A stretch of DNA of 64,000 nucleotides from UBA2988 sp965237965 (GCA_965237965.1 CBDEGT010000002.1:186001-250000), one strand, 5' to 3'; counted from the stretch's first letter, positions 54,972 to 64,000 are shown. The notes: generated by a model not told the origin, from the letters alone. Translations and numbers: made by a program.

Positions 54972-57143
54972 CTACCGGAGTGCCCGGAGTCGCTCGGTCA
55001 CGTCGGCGAAGTTGATGTCCAGGGAGAACACGCGGTCGTAGAACTCCACCGCTTCGACCTTGTTCCCGACCTGCTCATGTGCTCGCCCGAGCCAGTAGTA
55101 GATGCCAAGCAACTCGTCTTCGACCTCGCGGGGTGCCTCAAGCGCACGATTGAGCGTACGCAGCGCGGCCTCCGGCTCGCCCTTCTCCATGAAACACTGG
55201 CCGAGCAACTCGTACGTCGGAAGGTGGTCGGCAGATGACCGCAGCGCATGTTGGAACTCTGAGATGGCCTCGTCGATCAGTCCCATCTCCTTGTACGCGG
55301 TACCCAGATCCTGGCGCGCCTTCACGTCGTCGGCAGACAGGTTCTCGGCGACCTTGGCCCTGAACTGACCGAGCATCTTGGCGAAGTCGGCCTGCTCGTC
55401 CCCGCTCGGTTCCTCGTACGCGACCACGAAGCGAGTCGTCTTCTCATCCTCCTCTTCGTCGAGAATCATGGAGCCGAGGTCCACGAAGTCCTGACCATCC
55501 GCGGCCGACGCCGCGGGCGCCTGACCGAGCCCGCTGAGCGCACGCACATTCTGCGCGTCGACCGTGAGTACCTGCTCGTAGATCGGCTTCGCCTTGTCGG
55601 GCTGGTGGGCGCGCTCGAGGCTCTCCGCCAGCTCGAGCCACGGCACTACCATGGCCGCCGGGTCATCCAGTCGCGACGCGTAGTCGACCATTCGATGTCG
55701 TAGGGCGAGGTCGTTCGGGTCGTTCCTAACGAGCTTCCGTAGTGCGGCCATCGCACCGGCGATGTCACCGCGCTCCGCCAGCGCCTCGTGCCCCATTGGG
55801 TCCTTCTCGGAGCCACCCCTTTGCGGGCGGGGCGCGAGTTGGCCTGGCGTGGTCGCTGCGGGAAGCGAGGGACCGGGCACGGCCTCCGGCTCCAGCGGCG
55901 GCGTCGGGGGAGCCTCCTCCTGCAGGCTTTCCGAACGAGCCTCCTCCATCGCCCCCTCACGTGCGGGGGCACTCCCGGCCGCATCCTCCTCGGATTCGAG
56001 GCTGAGCCCGCCGAGCTCGAGCTCGGGCAGCTCGGCCTCCGCAGACACGTACTCCGTGGATGCCTTCTCCTCGCGCACGCCGAAGGCCGCGGCGTCGAGC
56101 ACGCTCGGGTCCTCGGTCTCATCTGAGAATCCGTCGCCCAGCAAGGGAAGGGGCTCGGCCTCCTCGTCCTCTTCACCCTCGTCTACTTGCTCACCCAACT
56201 CCTCCTCATCCATCGGCAGGAGTGCGGCGGCCTCTCCCACCTCCGCTTCATCACCCGAGTCCGAAACGTCGAAGGTCGGAAGGGGAGCCTCCTCTTCATC
56301 GCCCGAATCCGGAAGGTCGAAGGTCGGAAGGGGGGCGGCTTCCTCCTCACCTCCCACCTCCTCCCGCTCGTCCTCCGCCGCCGGGTGGTCCGACCCGATC
56401 TCGAAGCCGCCCAGCGCGTCGGCCGGCACCCCGGCGGGCTCTGGCTCGACCTCGTCTGGCTCACCGGCGGGAAGCATGATGTCGCCGAAGGCCCCCAGAG
56501 CGTCTTCTGAACCGCCGGCGGTCGTCGCGGGCGCGGCGGCGGCGGGTTCCACACCCAACTCGCCGAGCATGGTCTCGAAAAGATCGGTGGGGAGCCCACG
56601 CTCGCTGGCAGCGCGATAGCCCGCCTGGAGTTGCGCTACAGCGTCGTCCGTCCGGCCGTGCGACTGCATCTGCCCCGCGATCGCGAGCCGGATCTCGACG
56701 TCTTCCGGAGCGAGATCGGCGAACTCGCCCAGGGCACGCAACCCCTCGTCGATGTCACCTTGCGCCTGCATGCGCTCGGCGTACGTGAGGAAGTTCTGGC
56801 GAGCCTCCGAAAGGAACCCCTGCCCTCCCCGGATCTGCCCCATCTTGAGGTAGACCGAGTGGCGCATGGGCATGTTGCGCACGATCTTTTTGCAGACCGC
56901 TATCGCATTGTTGGGGAGCTCGGCTTCGACGTACAGCTCGATCGCCTTCTCGTAGTTCTTGACGCCCTCCTCGAGCTGCCCCTGCCGCACCTGGAGGTCC
57001 CCCACCCTGTTGTACAGGCCGATGTCGGGCTGCTCCTCCTCCACGAGCTGCGCAATCGCCTTTGTATACAGGTCGATCGCCTTCCCCCAATCCTCCTTCT
57101 GCTCGAGGGTGCGCGCCTGTTCCTTGAGGGCTTCGATGCTCAT
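54972..57143 (-). CDS. large TPR protein with acidic disordered middle
   Basis: A 723-residue protein. Residues 1-190 are TPR helices (EDWGKAIDLYTKAIAQL, LYNRVGDLQVRQGQLEEGVKNYEKAI); residues about 195-440 are very acidic and low complexity, with a tandem unit PLPTFDxxDSGDE occurring twice; the C-terminal half returns to TPRs (ALAERGDIAGAMAALRKLV, DLGTAYKEMGLIDEAISEFQHAL). No enzymatic domain is seen. Possibly a polar organising or gliding/secretion scaffold, as in other TPR proteins of this layout, but this is speculation. It overlaps the formiminotransferase gene by four bases. Confidence 0.82.
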   Translation of the reverse strand: MSIEALKEQARTLEQKEDWGKAIDLYTKAIAQLVEEEQPDIGLYNRVGDLQVRQGQLEEGVKNYEKAIELYVEAELPNNAIAVCKKIVRNMPMRHSVYLKMGQIRGGQGFLSEARQNFLTYAERMQAQGDIDEGLRALGEFADLAPEDVEIRLAIAGQMQSHGRTDDAVAQLQAGYRAASERGLPTDLFETMLGELGVEPAAAAPATTAGGSEDALGAFGDIMLPAGEPDEVEPEPAGVPADALGGFEIGSDHPAAEDEREEVGGEEEAAPLPTFDLPDSGDEEEAPLPTFDVSDSGDEAEVGEAAALLPMDEEELGEQVDEGEEDEEAEPLPLLGDGFSDETEDPSVLDAAAFGVREEKASTEYVSAEAELPELELGGLSLESEEDAAGSAPAREGAMEEARSESLQEEAPPTPPLEPEAVPGPSLPAATTPGQLAPRPQRGGSEKDPMGHEALAERGDIAGAMAALRKLVRNDPNDLALRHRMVDYASRLDDPAAMVVPWLELAESLERAHQPDKAKPIYEQVLTVDAQNVRALSGLGQAPAASAADGQDFVDLGSMILDEEEDEKTTRFVVAYEEPSGDEQADFAKMLGQFRAKVAENLSADDVKARQDLGTAYKEMGLIDEAISEFQHALRSSADHLPTYELLGQCFMEKGEPEAALRTLNRALEAPREVEDELLGIYYWLGRAHEQVGNKVEAVEFYDRVFSLDINFADVTERLRALR

Positions 57144-58219
57144 GGCTCGCGGTCTGGGCTCAGCGGTTGGGTCAGCGACCGGGAAATGCGTACGGCCGCC
57201 TCCCGGACCCGCGTGGGCACTGCGTCACCCTCGTCCCGAACGGCCTGGAGAAGCGTCTCCGCATGACGGGCCACCCGCTCAGCGACATGCCGGGCTAGCC
57301 GGGTCGAGAGCTGCCGGGAAGGGGGGCAATCGAGAAGCTGTAATCTGTCGGCGGCCGCGGGAAGCACAAGTGGGTCCGGGATCATGCCGATCACCTCGGT
57401 GCCGGTGATCCGGCCTCCGTGCCTCCGCACGTACTCTTCCACATGGAGGAAGACCTCCAGCGGCGACGTGCGCTCGAGATCCTCCAGGTTCATCGACAAC
57501 TGCAGGCGCTCCTGCGACTCCAGGCGGAAGGCGAGCGCCCGGAGCGACGCGAATCCGCCCCTCGGCCCACCGTGTGTGGGCCCGTCGCCCGTGGGCCTAC
57601 CGCCCTCGCGCAACCCGTTCGCGAGCGAGCGCACGAGGTCGAGGTCCACGCCATCCAAGTTGAGGTTCCACGCGAGCAGCAGCCGGCGTGCGCCGACACA
57701 GGTCACCCCCGCCGTCGGGTGGGCCGAGAACCGGCCACCCGTCAGATCGGGCTCGCGTCCGGGCGGGAAGGCGGTGAGCAGCGCCTCGAAACCACCTCGC
57801 CGGAGCTCGGAGAGCCGCCGCCCCGGCGGGTTCGACGCCTCCCCGTAGTAGTAGACCGGGAGACCCAGGTCTCCGGCGAGCCTCTCCCCCACGCGGTGCG
57901 CGCTTCGGGCCGCGTCGGCCAGGCTCAGCCCCTCGAGCGGAACGAGAGGGAGGACGTCGAGGGCTCCCACGCGCGGGTGGACGCCCTGATGGCGGCGCAG
58001 GTCGAAGTGGTCTCGAGCGAAGCGGGCCGCGGCGACCGCTGCCGCCTCTACGCTCTGCGGATCACCGACGAAGGTGACGACCGATCGGTGGTGGTCGGGA
58101 TCGGACGACCAGTCGAGCACCTCCGCTCCGCACGCCTCGATCACGTGCACCAACTCCCGGATGAGCGCCGCGTCGCGGCCCTCGCTGAAGTTGGGCACGG
58201 CCTCGAGCACGGGAACCAT
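57140..58219 (-). CDS. glutamate formimidoyltransferase
   Basis: Transfers the formimino group from formiminoglutamate to tetrahydrofolate. The N-terminal VPNFSEGRD, the DPDHHRSVVTFVG, RRHQGVHPRVGALDVLP and PVYYYGEAS motifs identify the family. At 359 residues it is the transferase domain plus a short helical tail, not the full bifunctional FtcD with cyclodeaminase. The ATG at 58219 (MVPVLEAVPNF) is chosen by alignment. Genes for histidine degradation are not seen nearby, so the source of the formimino group is unclear. Confidence 0.92.
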   Translation of the reverse strand: MVPVLEAVPNFSEGRDAALIRELVHVIEACGAEVLDWSSDPDHHRSVVTFVGDPQSVEAAAVAAARFARDHFDLRRHQGVHPRVGALDVLPLVPLEGLSLADAARSAHRVGERLAGDLGLPVYYYGEASNPPGRRLSELRRGGFEALLTAFPPGREPDLTGGRFSAHPTAGVTCVGARRLLLAWNLNLDGVDLDLVRSLANGLREGGRPTGDGPTHGGPRGGFASLRALAFRLESQERLQLSMNLEDLERTSPLEVFLHVEEYVRRHGGRITGTEVIGMIPDPLVLPAAADRLQLLDCPPSRQLSTRLARHVAERVARHAETLLQAVRDEGDAVPTRVREAAVRISRSLTQPLSPDREP

Positions 58220-58335
58220 GGTGCAACATAGTAGCCGGGGCCCACAGCGGGCGACAGCCGGTCGCGCCGACCGTGGTCGGCGGCAAGTGGCCGTCCCGCA
58301 TGAGGTTGGCGGGATACGGCGGGGGATCGCGGCGG

Positions 58336-59478
58336 CTACCGGACCGCAGCAGGCCTGGGGGCCAACTCGATGCTCCCGGGCTGGAGTTGATAGGACCAGT
58401 CGAAGATCATGAGGCCTGATCCGTTCTGGTCCTCTCCGAGGAGGACGATCCGTATCGCCCCGTAGCGGATCTGCCCGTCGTCGCCACGGACCCTGAGCAC
58501 GTAGGTGCTCTGAGGAATCGCCTCGATGTCGTGGTGTGCGTAGCCATCCGACGGGGCAGACGTCACGTCCGCGCAGTCCGGGTCGGCGGCCGGCCCACAC
58601 TTGAGCGCCGTCGTCGCCCAGGCCTCCGGGTGGAAATCCGCGCCGGGAGCGGGCGCCAGCCACCAGCCGGACGCGTCCGACTCAAGGCGGAAGTGGCGCT
58701 CCGGATCGTTCCCGTCGACCACCGGGTCGTCCCGGTCGGAGGTCCGGAAGCGGAAACCTGAGGAGCCCGGCACGTCGAAGTGATCGTAGAGCCACTCGCC
58801 CTCGTAGTCCGGCCGTGGGGTCCCACGCGCCACGGCGCTGGCCGCGCTCTCGTGCCCACCCTCGTCCAGGGAGGTCACGTAGTAGGTGTAGGTGAGCCCG
58901 TTCTCGGCGAGAAGGTCGAGGAAGCCCTCCGAGTCGCTTTCGCCCAGAAGGAAGGAGCCGCCGTCGGATGAGCTCAGCCAGACACGGTAGTGCGAGAAGT
59001 CGGCCGCGCCCCGCGCATTGTCGTCCCATGTCACGTAGTTCGCGTGATCCAGAGCCACGACGGTCAACCCGCTCGGCGACGAGGGCGGCGTCGGATCTGG
59101 GACGATCACCTCGATGGCCGACTCGGATGCGGACTCGGCCCCGGTACCGGGACTCACCGCGGCCACGTAGTAGCGATAGGCGAGGCCCGCCTGCACGTTG
59201 GTGTCGATGTAGGAGCAAAGCCCCATCGCACAGCTCGTCACCTCGGCGACCAAGTAGTATTGAGCGTCCGAGGAGCGCTTCCCATAGACACGGAACGATT
59301 CGCCGTCCCAATCGGGCGCCAGCTCCCAGCTGACCGTCACGGCCCCGGCATGGTAGACAGCCCCCACCCCCCGCGGGGCCGCGATCGAGTCGACGCCTAC
59401 GAACGAGCCGGTCTCGCAGCCGGCGACAGCAAACAGCAGCGTGAGCGCCACCGTGGTCCAAGAGCGCAGTCCTTTCAT
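58336..59478 (-). CDS. lipoprotein with fibronectin type III domains
   Basis: A 380-residue exported protein. The signal peptide ends in the lipobox AVAGC, so Cys is lipidated. Two FN3-like units follow (PRGVGAVYHAGAVTVSWEL ... YRYYVAAVSP, and PSGLTVVALDHANYVTWDD ... YTYYVTSLDEGG), then a beta-rich C-terminal domain with WLYDHFDVPGSSGFRF and a Cys pair CGPAADPDC. The ATG at 59478 (MKGLRSWTTVAL) has GGGAGGGGG upstream. Function unknown; cell-surface binding or adhesion is possible. Confidence 0.82.
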   Translation of the reverse strand: MKGLRSWTTVALTLLFAVAGCETGSFVGVDSIAAPRGVGAVYHAGAVTVSWELAPDWDGESFRVYGKRSSDAQYYLVAEVTSCAMGLCSYIDTNVQAGLAYRYYVAAVSPGTGAESASESAIEVIVPDPTPPSSPSGLTVVALDHANYVTWDDNARGAADFSHYRVWLSSSDGGSFLLGESDSEGFLDLLAENGLTYTYYVTSLDEGGHESAASAVARGTPRPDYEGEWLYDHFDVPGSSGFRFRTSDRDDPVVDGNDPERHFRLESDASGWWLAPAPGADFHPEAWATTALKCGPAADPDCADVTSAPSDGYAHHDIEAIPQSTYVLRVRGDDGQIRYGAIRIVLLGEDQNGSGLMIFDWSYQLQPGSIELAPRPAAVR

Positions 59479-59615
59479 GGCCCCCTCCCGGATGTCGATC
59501 AGCCCTTCGGCATACGAGGGAAGCAGGGTACGTACCATAGCCCAACTGATTGCGAATAAACGCTTTGGGGAGTACGGGAGGTGCGGACCGTCCACTTTGA
59601 GGGACACAATGGAGC

Positions 59616-59629
59616 GTCCCTGGAGGGAC
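59616..59629. promoter_or_regulatory. 14-bp palindrome between lipoprotein and lptD-like gene
   Basis: GTCCCTGGAGGGAC is a perfect inverted repeat (GTCCCT, two bases, AGGGAC). Another GAGGGAC half-site lies at 59599-59605. It is about 140 bp upstream of the lipoprotein start and could be an operator; no factor is known. Confidence 0.35.
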
Positions 59630-59650
59630 AGATGCGTCGATGCCCCCTGG

Positions 59651-62623
59651 TCAGCGCGTGGTGCGTGGGGGGGTCACGATGCTGCGCTGATCGTAGTCGA
59701 ACTTGATGTCCCGGTTCGCCTTGAGCGAGACCTCGAACCGAAAGGACCAGTTGCCCGTGGCGGTCTGGGAGAAGTCGAAGTGCGCCTCCCAGTCGTGGAT
59801 ATCGCGGGTCAGGCGGATCATGTGGTCGTTGAAACTGCCCTGCTCGAGATCGTACGACGTCCGCCAACTGGCCGACCAGAGCGACGTAGGTCTGAGGCTG
59901 AGCGTGGCGCCGAGCATCGAGCTGGCCTCGCGAGAGGAATCGCGCGGCCGGGCCAGAGAGTATGAGAAGTTCGCGCTCCAGGCGCCGACCGGCTGGGCGC
60001 GCCGGGAAGGCCGCTCGCTGCGCGCAGCGCGGACGCCCCGGGAGTCCCCACCGGGGATGACCGTGCTCTCGTCGGTCACGCTGGTAGGTTCACTGAACGG
60101 ATCCTCCGGCTCTTCGTCCTCCAGCTCTTCGTCCTCCGTCCGAACGGCCGCCGTAGTGTCCTCTTCGGCACCCCCGAATAGCCCGAACCCCCTGAACAAC
60201 GCCGAGCGGTTGTCGAGCGAGAAACCAAAATTGAGGTCGGCGAGGTGGAGGTCGAAGCGCCGCTCCCTGCGGGTGCCACCATCCGCGAGCTTGATCGTGG
60301 AGTCGTCGAAGAGATCGTGGCTCATCGAGATCGACAGCCCGCGCAGGAAATCCGAGCTGATCTGGTTGCTGATGCGGGTGGTCTGGAACCCGAGCAACGC
60401 GTCGCCCTCCTCTTCGGCCTCGACGAAGTCGTACTGAACCGCGGTGGTGCGCAACGCAAGCAGCATCACGATGTCCGCCCTTGGAGCTCGAGTCGGCGCC
60501 AAGACGCCGGGCCTCTGGAAGGCGCCAGGGGCCGTGGGCGGGGGTGCCCCACGATCCGCCGCGACCGCAGCCGTATCGCCCTCTCTCGGCCGGCGCTTGG
60601 CCTCGAAGGTCTGATTCAGGCTGAGCGTCAGCTCTTTGCGGGGTCGAATCGCCTGGCGCCCGAATACGCGCTCCTGAATCTCGCTGGACGTCACGTCGGG
60701 AGCATAGGAGAACTCGATGCCGGGCGAGAGCTTGTGCCGAATCGCCTCGAACGCACCCACCCCGGGAAAGAAACCGAACACGTCCGACTTGAGGCTGGCT
60801 CCGAACGACAATCGCGTAGGCGACGACACGAACCTGTCACTGGCCACGTCGATGGTATCGGAGCGCCTGGCGGCACCCCGTAGCGAGAGCGACGGCGTAA
60901 GCGTGGTCGATCCGATCAATCGCTGCTGGTAGCCGATCGAGGTCTGCCAGTTCAGGTCCGTCCGTGTGATGTCGCCAAGGAACTCGTCGGCTTCGGTGGT
61001 CGCGGCCGCGGAAGACATGAGCGGCCGGCCCGTAGGGGACGTACCCAGCCCGAGACCGGGGAGCCCGAAGTCGATGGGCACTTGTAACACGGACGCCCTC
61101 TCCAGGCTCACGCTCTTGGACCACGAGAGGTTGCCAAGGCTGATGGTCGAGCGCACCCGTGCGGTGACGTTCTCGACGTCCGCCGTCGCGGCCGTAACCG
61201 GTTCGCCAATCTCTGGCTCGCGATCGGTAGTCCGTCGCGACCCACCCGCCCCGCCCGACCAGGTCAAGTTGTTCCACCAGCTCCCGCGACCGGGAGGCGC
61301 CCGGAACAACGTGATCGACGAGAGGTTGAGCTGGAGCTGGGGGAGGGTCATCTCGACCCGGTCGTCCGAGAGGTATTGGTCCCGGTTGCCGGATACGGAA
61401 ACGTTGCCCCAACCGAAGCGGCGGTCGAGTCCTCCTGTCGAGTTGATGGTCTGTGTGATCTCTCGCGGGTCAAAGCTGTTACGCCGGAGGAACTCACTCG
61501 AGGAGCTGTACCGCCCGGACAGGCGAAGACTCGTGCGCTCGTCCATCCGCCAATCGTGATTTGTGTCGAAGGCGAGCTGGCTACCGCCCTCGTGCTGCCA
61601 GTAGCGTCGGACGTTCACGTTTCCGTTCAGGAACTGGCGCGTCCAGGCGTACCTGACACTGCCGGTGACCGAGGTGAAGTTGTCGCTGAACCAGTCGAAG
61701 GCGACGGTCGCATCCGCGTAATCGCTGATCGCCCAGTAGAATCCGACGTTGCTGACCCTTCGCCGATAGCCACCGGAGGTACGGACGATGTCGTTCAGGC
61801 TGAAGCGCGGGGTCAGAAGGCCACTCGCGCGGCCGCTGCCCAGGTTCTGGGCGATGAACGGAAGCCATGCCACCGGTACGTCCGCGAAGTAGAGCCGAAC
61901 CGGTCGAGCCACCAGAATGCGGCCCGCCACGATCTTCACCTGATCGGCGGTAAAGTGGTAGTGCGGGACCTCGAGGTCGCACGACGTGAAGTGCGTTTCC
62001 GTTCCGAACACCGTTTCCGGCGACACCGACGGCAGATCGCCAGTCACGTACCAGTTGGCGCCCTCGCTGAAATGCGTGCGCGCGCCGAGTGCGGTTCCGC
62101 GCTCCTGCTCGAGATCGAAGATGATCTGGCGACTCTCGACCGGATCGCCCTCGGCAGGCGTGAAGACCGGCCTCCCCCAACCCGCTATCCGCCTTCGCGT
62201 CTCGTCGTACCGTATCACGGAGTCGGCAGTGAGCGCGGTGCCCTCGCGCTGCAATGAGGCTCGGCGAGCGCTGTCCCCCTGCAGCACGAGCATGCGCTCG
62301 GCGGCGTCGAACTCGGCAGCCAGTCCGCGGTACTGGGTCGCGTCGTAGCCGGAAAGCCCGAGCAGCGCAGCGGCCACCGTGTCCCGGGAAGCCCCAACCG
62401 AACGCCCGGCCCGGCGTGAAACTGCGCGCGCGCCGGGCCCGAGTGCGGCCGTATCCCCCGGCAGCGTTGCGGTATCGGGCGCGGGCGCCCGTTCGAGGAG
62501 CCGAAGCGATTCCCGGATACGAAGGGTCACCGAGTCCTCCACCTGAGAGGCGGCGGGCGCCGGCACGGAGAGGACCGCAAACATCAGAAACGGACCTCTG
62601 GCGAGCCGGAGCACGCCCCTCAT
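59651..62623 (-). CDS. lptD: LPS-assembly protein LptD-like
   Basis: A 990-residue outer-membrane protein related to LptD/OstA. A signal peptide precedes the N-terminal beta-jellyroll part (about 130-290), with a conserved TSCDLEVPHYHFTADQVKI segment (start shown by SCDLEVPHYHF) and RLYFADVPVAWLPFIAQNLG. The rest is a long barrel domain with repeated aromatic strands. A very acidic stretch (EDEELEDEEPEDPFSEP) lies near residue 860. The ATG at 62623 overlaps tatC by four bases. LptE and the LptBFGCA genes are not in the window. Confidence 0.85.
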   Translation of the reverse strand: MRGVLRLARGPFLMFAVLSVPAPAASQVEDSVTLRIRESLRLLERAPAPDTATLPGDTAALGPGARAVSRRAGRSVGASRDTVAAALLGLSGYDATQYRGLAAEFDAAERMLVLQGDSARRASLQREGTALTADSVIRYDETRRRIAGWGRPVFTPAEGDPVESRQIIFDLEQERGTALGARTHFSEGANWYVTGDLPSVSPETVFGTETHFTSCDLEVPHYHFTADQVKIVAGRILVARPVRLYFADVPVAWLPFIAQNLGSGRASGLLTPRFSLNDIVRTSGGYRRRVSNVGFYWAISDYADATVAFDWFSDNFTSVTGSVRYAWTRQFLNGNVNVRRYWQHEGGSQLAFDTNHDWRMDERTSLRLSGRYSSSSEFLRRNSFDPREITQTINSTGGLDRRFGWGNVSVSGNRDQYLSDDRVEMTLPQLQLNLSSITLFRAPPGRGSWWNNLTWSGGAGGSRRTTDREPEIGEPVTAATADVENVTARVRSTISLGNLSWSKSVSLERASVLQVPIDFGLPGLGLGTSPTGRPLMSSAAATTEADEFLGDITRTDLNWQTSIGYQQRLIGSTTLTPSLSLRGAARRSDTIDVASDRFVSSPTRLSFGASLKSDVFGFFPGVGAFEAIRHKLSPGIEFSYAPDVTSSEIQERVFGRQAIRPRKELTLSLNQTFEAKRRPREGDTAAVAADRGAPPPTAPGAFQRPGVLAPTRAPRADIVMLLALRTTAVQYDFVEAEEEGDALLGFQTTRISNQISSDFLRGLSISMSHDLFDDSTIKLADGGTRRERRFDLHLADLNFGFSLDNRSALFRGFGLFGGAEEDTTAAVRTEDEELEDEEPEDPFSEPTSVTDESTVIPGGDSRGVRAARSERPSRRAQPVGAWSANFSYSLARPRDSSREASSMLGATLSLRPTSLWSASWRTSYDLEQGSFNDHMIRLTRDIHDWEAHFDFSQTATGNWSFRFEVSLKANRDIKFDYDQRSIVTPPRTTR

Positions 62624-63444
62624 CGCGTGCTCTCGGGCTTGTCGGCCTCTACCGCCCCCTCCGGCGCTGGCCCGCCGGGAAGCTCGACCTCGGCCGTCGA
62701 TGTCTCGTCGCGTGGCTTCCTCCTCACGAACACCGCCAACACGATGCTGACCTCGTACAGGATGATCAGCGGGAACATGAGGAGCGCGGTAACCGCCAGC
62801 ACGTCGCCCGGGCTGAGAAAGGCCGCAACCACGGTGATGATCACGATCGCGTGGCGGCGCTTCTTCCTGAGGAACGCCGGCGTCACGAGGCCAAGGGCGG
62901 AGAGGATCATGATCACTACCGGCAACTCGAACATCACCCCGAACGCCAGCAGAAGCCGCACCGTGAACGCGAGGTGCTGGTCCACCCCGATCGTCCAGTC
63001 GAGGAAGTCGGACTGGAAGCCGTAGAAGAAGCGCAGGGTGAGCGGCAGGGCGATCATGTATGCGAGCACGACACCGCTCGCGAACAGGACCATGCCCATG
63101 TAGAGCGCCGGAATGATGATGCGCCTCTCGCGCCGCTCCAGCGCAGGAGAGAGGAACGCCCATAGCTGATAGAGTACGATCGGGAAGGCCAGAATGATCC
63201 CGACGATGAATGCGAGCTTGATCTCGATGAAGAACGGCGTCGCGGGGCTGAAAACGTTGAGCTGGCCGGTCGGCAAATAGGGCCGGATTGGCCGGATCAG
63301 CAGCTCCATGACCCGGTAATAGTGGACAATCACGAAGCCCACTACAAAAGCCGCGATCAGCGCGCCTCCTGCCGTGAAGATGCGCCAGCGTAGCTCCTCA
63401 AGGTGGTCGAGGAAGGGCATCTCTCCGCGCGAATTGTGGTACAC
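62620..63444 (-). CDS. tatC: Sec-independent translocase subunit TatC
   Basis: Polytopic Tat component that binds twin-arginine signals. Six membrane segments are visible; conserved LDHLEELRWRIF at the N terminus, then the FSPATPFFIEIKLAFI periplasmic-loop region and a FELPVVIMILSALGLV helix with the Glu typical of TatC. I use the GTG at 63444 with AGGA eight bases upstream; alternatives are an ATG at 63420 (MPFLDHLEEL) and the frame's first codon at 63498, inside nrdR. An Asp/Glu/Pro-rich tail extends the C terminus. Confidence 0.94.
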   Translation of the reverse strand: MYHNSRGEMPFLDHLEELRWRIFTAGGALIAAFVVGFVIVHYYRVMELLIRPIRPYLPTGQLNVFSPATPFFIEIKLAFIVGIILAFPIVLYQLWAFLSPALERRERRIIIPALYMGMVLFASGVVLAYMIALPLTLRFFYGFQSDFLDWTIGVDQHLAFTVRLLLAFGVMFELPVVIMILSALGLVTPAFLRKKRRHAIVIITVVAAFLSPGDVLAVTALLMFPLIILYEVSIVLAVFVRRKPRDETSTAEVELPGGPAPEGAVEADKPESTR

Positions 63445-63467
63445 CTGGAAGATCCTCCTGGCGCCCG

Positions 63468-63968
63468 CTACGGAAGCGGCAGCTCGACCTGGTTGCAAGC
63501 CAGTGCCTCGTGCTGGCCGCGCGTTTCCAGTTCGTCCACGGCATCCCGAAACTCCCCTGCATCTTGGAAGTTGCGGTACACCGACGCGTAGCGGACGTAG
63601 GCCACCCGGTCGAGCGTCTGAAGCGCGTTCATCACTAGCTCACCGATCCGGGCGCTTTCAACCTCCACCCCTGCCTCGTACGAAAGGTCCTCCTCGATCC
63701 GCTCGATCGCAGCTTCTATCTCGGACGCCGACACCAGCCGCTTAGCGCAAGCGACCTTGACGCTGCCCAGCAGCTTGGTGCGGTCGAAGTCCTCGGCCGC
63801 CCCGCTGCGCTTGAGCACCTGGACCGGCCTCTCCTCCACGATCTCGTACGTGGTGAAGCGGGTCTCGCAGACTGCGCACTCGCGACGTCTGCGCACGGCG
63901 CGTCCGCCCTTGCTGGTACGGGTGTCCACCACGCGGTTATCGGTGGCGTCGCAATTAGGACAGCGCAT
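63468..63968 (-). CDS. nrdR: transcriptional repressor NrdR
   Basis: Represses ribonucleotide reductase genes in an ATP/dATP-dependent way. The zinc ribbon is CPNC and CAVC (Cys3, Cys6, Cys31, Cys34) with RRRRECAVCETRFTTYE, followed by an ATP-cone (VLKRSGAAEDFDRTKLL). Length 166 residues. It heads the nrdR-tatC-lptD set; its 3' end overlaps the open frame of tatC. Confidence 0.96.
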   Translation of the reverse strand: MRCPNCDATDNRVVDTRTSKGGRAVRRRRECAVCETRFTTYEIVEERPVQVLKRSGAAEDFDRTKLLGSVKVACAKRLVSASEIEAAIERIEEDLSYEAGVEVESARIGELVMNALQTLDRVAYVRYASVYRNFQDAGEFRDAVDELETRGQHEALACNQVELPLP

Positions 63969-64000
63969 GGAAGAAAGACTCGGCTACGGGAGCTCGCGGA

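Noticed and set aside
58266..58281. Hairpin GCCGAC-CGTG-GTCGGC after the formiminotransferase/lipoprotein gap
   Set aside because: Only six base pairs and no T tract; too weak to call a terminator.

Overview
The window is one continuous stretch of a GC-rich bacterial chromosome. Almost every gene lies on the minus strand; only two genes, at 19286-19741 and 51259-53094, lie on the plus strand. The organism is a diderm: LptD-like protein, LolA, Lnt, TatA/TatC, a SurA/PpiD-type foldase and a beta-barrel-like exported protein are all present. The combination of genes (DUF4321 beside tatA, paired inositol phosphate synthase and phosphatidylinositol-type synthase, aroQ-efp-accB-accC-comB-ftsK-lolA-rimO-hemL order, rex in a housekeeping setting) suggests a Gemmatimonadota-like lineage. 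This is inference: no rRNA gene is in the window. I saw no tRNA, rRNA, CRISPR array, prophage or intact insertion sequence.

Layout, left to right (transcription mostly runs right to left). 1-3939: thiolase, a CPBP membrane protease, 3-hydroxyacyl-CoA dehydrogenase and an acyl-CoA dehydrogenase cut by the window edge, a fatty-acyl/butanoate operon. 4099-6666: a lactonase-like metallo-hydrolase, a DEDDh exonuclease and rex, with a textbook Rex operator before rex. 6692-9929: ksgA plus a partner-switching set (STAS antagonist, anti-sigma kinase, PP2C phosphatase). 10162-18718: gatB/yqeY-like gene, mutS2, dnaG, zinc-ribbon protein, recJ, rsmD, coaD, mostly joined by 4-bp stop/start overlaps. 18754-24305: HIT protein, an unknown plus-strand gene, prmA, dnaJ, hrcA, hemW. 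24308-31729: dprA, obgE, a shortened carboxymuconolactone-decarboxylase-like gene, an S41 protease, tmk, inositol-3-phosphate synthase and a CDP-alcohol phosphotransferase. 31726-37759: ylbF-like gene, prmC, prfA, rpmE, a ferritin-like fragment, lnt and a DUF4105/Lnb-like gene; several of these carry single-base frame breaks. 37955-49472: oxidoreductase, exported protein, hemL, rimO, lolA, ftsK, comB, accC, accB, efp, aroQ. 49618-64000: TPR proteins, ppiD/surA-like gene, tatA, DUF4321, polyprenyl synthase, formiminotransferase, FN3 lipoprotein, lptD-like gene, tatC, nrdR.

The most informative non-gene signals are the Rex operator at 6649-6666, a 24-bp sequence present three times in the same orientation just upstream of hit, obgE and aroQ, a pair of near-consensus divergent promoters in the 312-bp gap at 50947-51258, a perfect 21-bp-stem bidirectional terminator at 53113-53159, and a 6-kb zone (31.7-37.9 kb) with an unusual density of single-base indels in otherwise well-conserved genes. 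Those indels are most simply explained as sequence or assembly errors, because catalytic residues are retained across the breaks, but the ylbF case has the form of a CCC-TGA +1 frameshift site and deserves checking.
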